Shown here piece after piece: positions 60,601 through 64,000 of a stretch of DNA of 64,000 nucleotides (positions are counted from its first letter, which is position 1; every line of letters starts with the position of its first letter). A program made the translations under genes and the position numbers. Under the pieces are notes generated by a model. That model searched no databases. It was not told the origin of the DNA and worked only from the letters and a program-made list of their open reading frames with translations. The DNA is from an uncultured Prevotella sp. (GTDB lineage Bacteria; Bacteroidota; Bacteroidia; Bacteroidales; Bacteroidaceae): the NCBI GenBank assembly GCA_946627325.1, contig CAMOVK010000001.1, positions 1 through 64,000 on the forward strand, given 5' to 3'.

Positions 60601-62067
60601 AGGTATGATATACTCGCCCACCTTCACGTGTTGCGTTGCTCCATCGTTACTTTGCATACCCTGATGCACAGCTCTTACGAGGAAGGTATAGTAACGCAGT
60701 TGTTCGGTGTCGATTGTTGTTGTCCATGAAGTTGTGGTCAGTCCCTGCGCTACAACTTGTTGTTCGGGCAGTTGCATGATGGCATACGTAACCTTTGAAG
60801 GGTCGATTAGTCCACCATTTAATCCTTGCATTGGCGGTGCTGTCCATGAAACGGTGGCTTGATTGCCCTCTATTGTCAGTCGAACATCTTTAGGCGCAGC
60901 AAGGACATCTGGTCCCGACCATATTTTGAAGATATCGTCGGGGCTTGCACCTGCGGAGTTTGAGACTATAACTTTTATCTCGTGACTTCCCGTAGATATA
61001 TTGTTCTGCTGAATTGCTACGTGCTGGCCAGCAGGTGCTTGTCCGTTCTTGATTGTCTGGTTGTCTAATAATACAATATAGTTGACTTGTCCCGTGAGGT
61101 CATTACCTGCAAAAGTCTTTGTCGGTAGGTCGAAATCGATTGCGAAGTCGTTCATTTTTTCGAGCGTGTTCACAGCCTTGAAGTTGCTCACTCCTATAGG
61201 TGCCTCTGCCGCTGCCGATTGCTCTTCAACAGCCATAACGTTGATGTCGAGCGACGAGCGTATGGTGCCTACCTTCTGCGAAGCGGCTGTTGATAGGTCA
61301 ACCTCAATCATTGAGTATGAGTCATCGTCGAGGTGTCCTGCCCAATAGAGTTTGTTCGTTCTGCTGTCGATACATGCACTATGTTTGCCTATGCCTGGCA
61401 TGAAACCAGTAGAACCTATCATTGAGAATTCTCCAGTCTGTTTGTTGAACGAGTAGAGGGCTCCATCGAAATAACCTATGGCATAACACTTGCCGTCGTT
61501 TGTTGCTGCCATAGCTATCGGGCGCACATAGTTCTCCATGTTGACCGATGCCACCTTGACACGTGTCCAATTGTTATAGTCAACATATGCAATCTCGTAG
61601 GGATAGCCGTCGGCATGGTAGTACATACCATAAGCGCGTTTCGTGGCTTTGTCGTAGGCTGGGCTACAAACGGCATAATAGGCTGCTCTACCCCTATCAG
61701 TTCCGTTTTCAGAATAGGTCTGAGTAGAGAAGTTATAAGAATAGGAGCGCACCTTTTCCTCCGACGATGAGTATCGCTGGAAGTAAATCACATCTCCGTC
61801 AATGGCTCCACCAGCATTAGCTTCGAGTCCGCTGTCCTGCACGAGCAATTGGGGCATCAGGTTGGTGGTAGATAGGGTATATATACCATTTTTTGTACCT
61901 GCCGTATATTTGTCGGGCGTTGACATATTAACAACGAAATTGACCTGCTGTACAGCCTTTTTCTTTGTCAGTGCAGCACTGCCGTCGGCATTTCCCTGCG
62001 CCATAGACGACAATGGCAGGATTAACGCCAACGATAATGAGCGAAAAAATGTTTTAATCAGTTTCAT
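57652..62067 (-). CDS. very large secreted T9SS cargo protein with Fn3 and jelly-roll domains
   Basis: A 1471-aa protein with a signal peptide (to about residue 23, SSMAQ). The N-terminal 45-290 region reads like a beta-propeller-type domain (NGIYTLSTTNLMPQLL, KCYAIGYFDGALYSF, CIDSRTNKLYWAGHLDDDS). Fn3-like and choice-of-anchor J/MAM-like jelly-roll domains then alternate, for example YFENFSDLNTIYLYTIIDAN and FKGRSLDHIWSFDSEGAGDV, followed by a CARDB-like stretch and another jelly-roll. The C-terminal sorting domain starts near LTVYSTSGQVVATGKNALST and ends GKTMTIRK. No catalytic motif was found, so it is most likely an adhesive or binding protein. It is followed closely upstream by a second protein of the same kind. 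Confidence 0.85.
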   Translation of the reverse strand: MKLIKTFFRSLSLALILPLSSMAQGNADGSAALTKKKAVQQVNFVVNMSTPDKYTAGTKNGIYTLSTTNLMPQLLVQDSGLEANAGGAIDGDVIYFQRYSSSEEKVRSYSYNFSTQTYSENGTDRGRAAYYAVCSPAYDKATKRAYGMYYHADGYPYEIAYVDYNNWTRVKVASVNMENYVRPIAMAATNDGKCYAIGYFDGALYSFNKQTGEFSMIGSTGFMPGIGKHSACIDSRTNKLYWAGHLDDDSYSMIEVDLSTAASQKVGTIRSSLDINVMAVEEQSAAAEAPIGVSNFKAVNTLEKMNDFAIDFDLPTKTFAGNDLTGQVNYIVLLDNQTIKNGQAPAGQHVAIQQNNISTGSHEIKVIVSNSAGASPDDIFKIWSGPDVLAAPKDVRLTIEGNQATVSWTAPPMQGLNGGLIDPSKVTYAIMQLPEQQVVAQGLTTTSWTTTIDTEQLRYYTFLVRAVHQGMQSNDGATQHVKVGEYIIPPYFENFSDLNTIYLYTIIDANGDGSSWGIGNQNEVGYVFNENNRADDWLVTPPLKMQQGKQYRLSFKASCDNEAFPEKLEVFMGKANTAAAMTTELLPAFEISHKDYRTYSADFTVDTDGLYYIGFHCISNAFHYYLWMTDLSIEVTETSAPAAPAVEIENAPNGALSATLHITAPTTTGEGTPLQSISRIEVTRSSDGKAVATKNNPAPGATFDVYDNFPNEGSYTYTVVAYNAAGRGEATIISTFVGRDYPAPPSNFRIVDNGDNTAVLMWDKADGKGARGGFADPEGVTYKIFPIINGYLQPEIDQTTDNVYDAGIADIDTGKQDLLMYAISAFNDYGESQQVIASLVVGDKDELPYKESFKGRSLDHIWSFDSEGAGDVELASESSEGDGGSIALNTQMRGDVISLMSGKIDMRTAVKPKLVFDYLATPGADATLTIFANVEQNAEPNELIKTIDFKSLSGEAAWRQEIIDIDALSGANYAVFIFRIEAKAATRTLIDNIQVYSTSSRDFSASLTAPMAGRVNSSQSAIVEVSNLGAEAAADYKVQLVATYQTVDGQGNNVVRTHLLGEQQGSELAAYTGKAQFRFEFSPSAAWQENTTLKGVVIASADQQADNNESTSTFYTVQNDLPAINDLVATEATDPMVNLKWTSPGQATTILPVIVTETFDNTTTFPAFSVGGITETNRYGELGDWMLYDGDNELTYVSAGSSTYEHAGERMAWQVFRPEVVFDNVEEAGFMPHSGSQYLLSMCPVVTATVGARSADWIVSPELTGKRQIVSFYTKAPTQQFGNETYEVYYSDTDRQLSNFKHLGSFSVKNTAWEQNGILLPDGAKYFAIKHTTFNALGLMLDDVSFEQSSGSAVTLPVTGYRIYVNDVCVGEINGSTTVFDTALPEPGTYSFNVTALYGEDKLESPLSNTPVIVGINEVNGDKWNIADASLTVYSTSGQVVATGKNALSTLSQGVYIVRDNATGKTMTIRK

Positions 62068-62086
62068 AGAATCAAATTATGTAGTG

Positions 62087-64000
62087 TTATTTCTTAACGA
62101 TTTTTCGTCCGCCTACGATGTATATTCCTTTTGAAGGAGTCTCAACAGGACGTCCTTGCAGGTCATATACTACCGACGAAGTTGCCTCGGTCAAAGTAGT
62201 TTCTTCTATTCCAGTTGCTCCTTCGAGTGTCACTGTGTTTGAAAGGCGCGAATGTCCCATATTGTAAACCACTCCTACTCGATAGTCGTGACTGCCGTTT
62301 ACAGAACTATCGGTATAGGTTGTCACCCCTGGTTGCAGCGCTGCATACACTTTACGGTCGCGATATACTATGAAATTCTCGCGTTCGAGTTGCGCTGGTT
62401 CATAGGTAATATCGTCGAGCATCAAAGCATAAGCGTCGGCTGAGATTACACGTATGGCAAAAAACTTTGTTCCTTCAGGTAGCAATGCATCGTATTGAGT
62501 CCAGTCGGTAGGCACGTTATCCTCCAGACGAAGTAGTGTGAAATCTTCTACTCCGTTAGTGGTTGTAGAGTAGTAAATCTCGAAAGTTTCCTTATAATTT
62601 ACCGACATTGCCTTAGCGAAGAACGATATAGTCTGACTATTTCCTGACAACATGGGTGAAATAAGCCAATCGTCGTTGTGCCCTTCTGGTGTTTGCGAAC
62701 CCACCGAAGCCAGGCACATGAGATATTGTTGACCGCTATAAGGTGCAAACTCGGGGTTAGTAGTAGTGTTGATGCCAATTGCTTCTGGATTAAACACTAT
62801 AAAAGCCATTGGTGAACCTTCGCCATCAAAATCCACACCATTTACTCCGTAGGTAAAAGCGAAGTCGTTATCGACTGTTTTCCAGAAGCCGAAACCACCC
62901 ATTGACCATGGGGCATAAAGGTCGAAACCATCGGTCGTTTTAGTGTTGTTACCTATTTCGGGTAATGTCCAGTTTAGCACCACGCGACCTTTTTCATCTA
63001 CTTCGCCCATTAGGTCATCAACGTATGGCATATCGGGCTGCATCACTTCCATCTCGACAGGTCCAGCCTCATTGTCGGAAAGGTCGAGGTCGGGAGAGTA
63101 TTCCACCTTAGCAGTGAACTCTATTGTTGGGTTGTCAATAATCGAAGGTGTCACATAGAAGAATCGCGCAAGGTCGTAGTAAGTTGGAATATTACTTGCA
63201 TCGGTAACCGTTTCAAACAGTTCGCCATCTTTATAGAGATGCACCTTGTAGCCTTTTGCCGTTTCCTCACCGAGGTTGGTCACCTTTACAGTTATCATCG
63301 ACTCTACATCGACTGCTCCGTGCTGGGGTACAGTCACTTTGGCTTGAAGGTTGTATTTCAAATAATCAAGAACATAGACATTGTCGATGACAAACGAGCG
63401 GTCGATGGTCTGTTGCTGTGGCTCGAAGTTAATCATTATCCATGGTTCCGATTTATATGCTGCGAGCGATACTACTTCCCTTCCCCACGAATTGCCAGAG
63501 GATGATTTGTAGTCGTACGACTTCAGCAATTCTTTCGTGCCATCTGCCTTTGTAACATAGACGTTCATCTGCATATCATAACCTCCCCATACTCCCTGCG
63601 AGAACATCAGTGCAGGGTTAGCAGCTGACGACAGGTCGATTTTTCCTGTATTGATTGTAGAGCGGTCATCCTTTTCATAGAGAGTAAGTACCATTGCACC
63701 ATATTCATCATCGACGGAGAATTGGCCTGATATTCCAAAACTGCTCCATCCAGAATTGTCGCCCCACCAGAAGTAGCCCGATGGATTGCTTTTATCGAAC
63801 GAATCGTGGAAAGGAAGGGCGTAAGGGTCGCCACAAACGACTCCATTGGAGCGAACTTTGTCGCCTTCGGAACCATCGACAACGGCAGAAACACGATAGT
63901 AAACTCTCGACTGCTTACCTGTCAAAACCACGGTGTTATCGGTGTATTCTGTACTAGTGAGATTGGTAGCCACTTCGTCGCCCACCTTATTATATATGTT
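62087..64000 (-). CDS. large secreted T9SS cargo protein, 5' end beyond the window
   Basis: The frame is open to the right edge, so the N-terminus (signal peptide and first domains) is missing; the track start at 63985 is only a GTG inside the gene. Visible are a choice-of-anchor J/jelly-roll domain, a CARDB-like region (AKVTVPQHGAVDVESMITV), a second jelly-roll (ADAYALMLDDITYEP) and the short sorting tail VVYDLQGRPVETPSKGIYIV, ending GRKIVKK. It is a tandem paralogue of the 1471-aa protein: both share DDW(L/I)(I/V)SP and the (Y/F)FAI...LMLDD text in the last jelly-roll. They are 19 bp apart and surely co-transcribed. Confidence 0.85.
   Translation of the reverse strand, partial: NIYNKVGDEVATNLTSTEYTDNTVVLTGKQSRVYYRVSAVVDGSEGDKVRSNGVVCGDPYALPFHDSFDKSNPSGYFWWGDNSGWSSFGISGQFSVDDEYGAMVLTLYEKDDRSTINTGKIDLSSAANPALMFSQGVWGGYDMQMNVYVTKADGTKELLKSYDYKSSSGNSWGREVVSLAAYKSEPWIMINFEPQQQTIDRSFVIDNVYVLDYLKYNLQAKVTVPQHGAVDVESMITVKVTNLGEETAKGYKVHLYKDGELFETVTDASNIPTYYDLARFFYVTPSIIDNPTIEFTAKVEYSPDLDLSDNEAGPVEMEVMQPDMPYVDDLMGEVDEKGRVVLNWTLPEIGNNTKTTDGFDLYAPWSMGGFGFWKTVDNDFAFTYGVNGVDFDGEGSPMAFIVFNPEAIGINTTTNPEFAPYSGQQYLMCLASVGSQTPEGHNDDWLISPMLSGNSQTISFFAKAMSVNYKETFEIYYSTTTNGVEDFTLLRLEDNVPTDWTQYDALLPEGTKFFAIRVISADAYALMLDDITYEPAQLERENFIVYRDRKVYAALQPGVTTYTDSSVNGSHDYRVGVVYNMGHSRLSNTVTLEGATGIEETTLTEATSSVVYDLQGRPVETPSKGIYIVGGRKIVKK

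Overview
The window looks like a chromosomal segment of a Bacteroidales bacterium, most likely Prevotella or a close relative. The evidence is a complete type IX secretion (T9SS) core operon of the porP-gldK-gldL-gldM-gldN type, several secreted proteins with T9SS-style C-terminal tails, a single-polypeptide SecDF, KorAB 2-oxoacid:ferredoxin oxidoreductase, a BspA-type gene remnant, almost no Shine-Dalgarno sequences, and many promoters of the Bacteroidetes form TTTG-N19-21-TAnnTTTG. No phage, insertion sequence, CRISPR array or rRNA gene was seen. Both ends of the window cut a gene.

Layout. 1-2457 (minus): a DUF2795-like protein cut by the window edge, a cobalamin adenosyltransferase overlapping a decayed methyltransferase-like ORF, and a secreted GH16 glucanase. 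2648-9593 (plus): the T9SS operon followed by an outer-membrane beta-barrel gene. 9667-11733 (minus): metG, preceded by a long leader with nested complementary arms and a short upstream ORF. 12169-15736 (plus): two overlapping glycosyltransferases and an M20 dipeptidase. 15841-24132 (minus): korB, korA, a frameshifted BspA remnant, an RNase H, argS, a secreted protein of unknown function and a porin. 24316-29172: a surface-glycan set made of a nucleotidyltransferase-aminotransferase fusion, a convergent LicD phosphotransferase, a flippase and a beta-barrel protein. 29313-35338: a T9SS cargo protein, a patatin, HU, a rhomboid protease and a membrane-anchored EEP phosphatase. 35454-38580: secDF and tRNA-Arg(CCU). 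38606-41744 (minus): Fur/Zur, a Cys/His-rich Cu/Zn efflux permease, a Na/Ca exchanger and Hsp20. 42122-45714 (plus): a TonB-type receptor and a GH18 enzyme. 45773-49278 (minus): tcdA, a LolD-like ATPase and a Na/H antiporter in one overlapping transcription unit. 49658-50158: a secreted protein with 15 cysteines. 50257-54821 (minus): an M23/LysM peptidase, recG, ispD and a DJ-1 protein. 54952-57491 (plus): nadK and an ABC exporter. 57652-64000 (minus): two very large tandem T9SS cargo proteins, the second cut by the window end.

The genes fit a cell that exports glycan-active and adhesive proteins through the T9SS (machine and cargo are both present), decorates its surface with glycans (glycosyltransferases, flippase, LicD) and handles metals (Zur-like regulator, Cu/Zn exporter, Cys-rich protein).

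The two least explained structures are non-coding. One is a family of 22-bp tandem palindromic units found at four intergenic sites (near 2.5, 41.9, 49.4 and 57.6 kb). The other is a 127-nt element in the metG leader with complementary ends and internal hairpins, followed by a 33-codon ORF that stops 7 nt before metG. All domain and family calls rest on motif recognition by eye; no database search was run.
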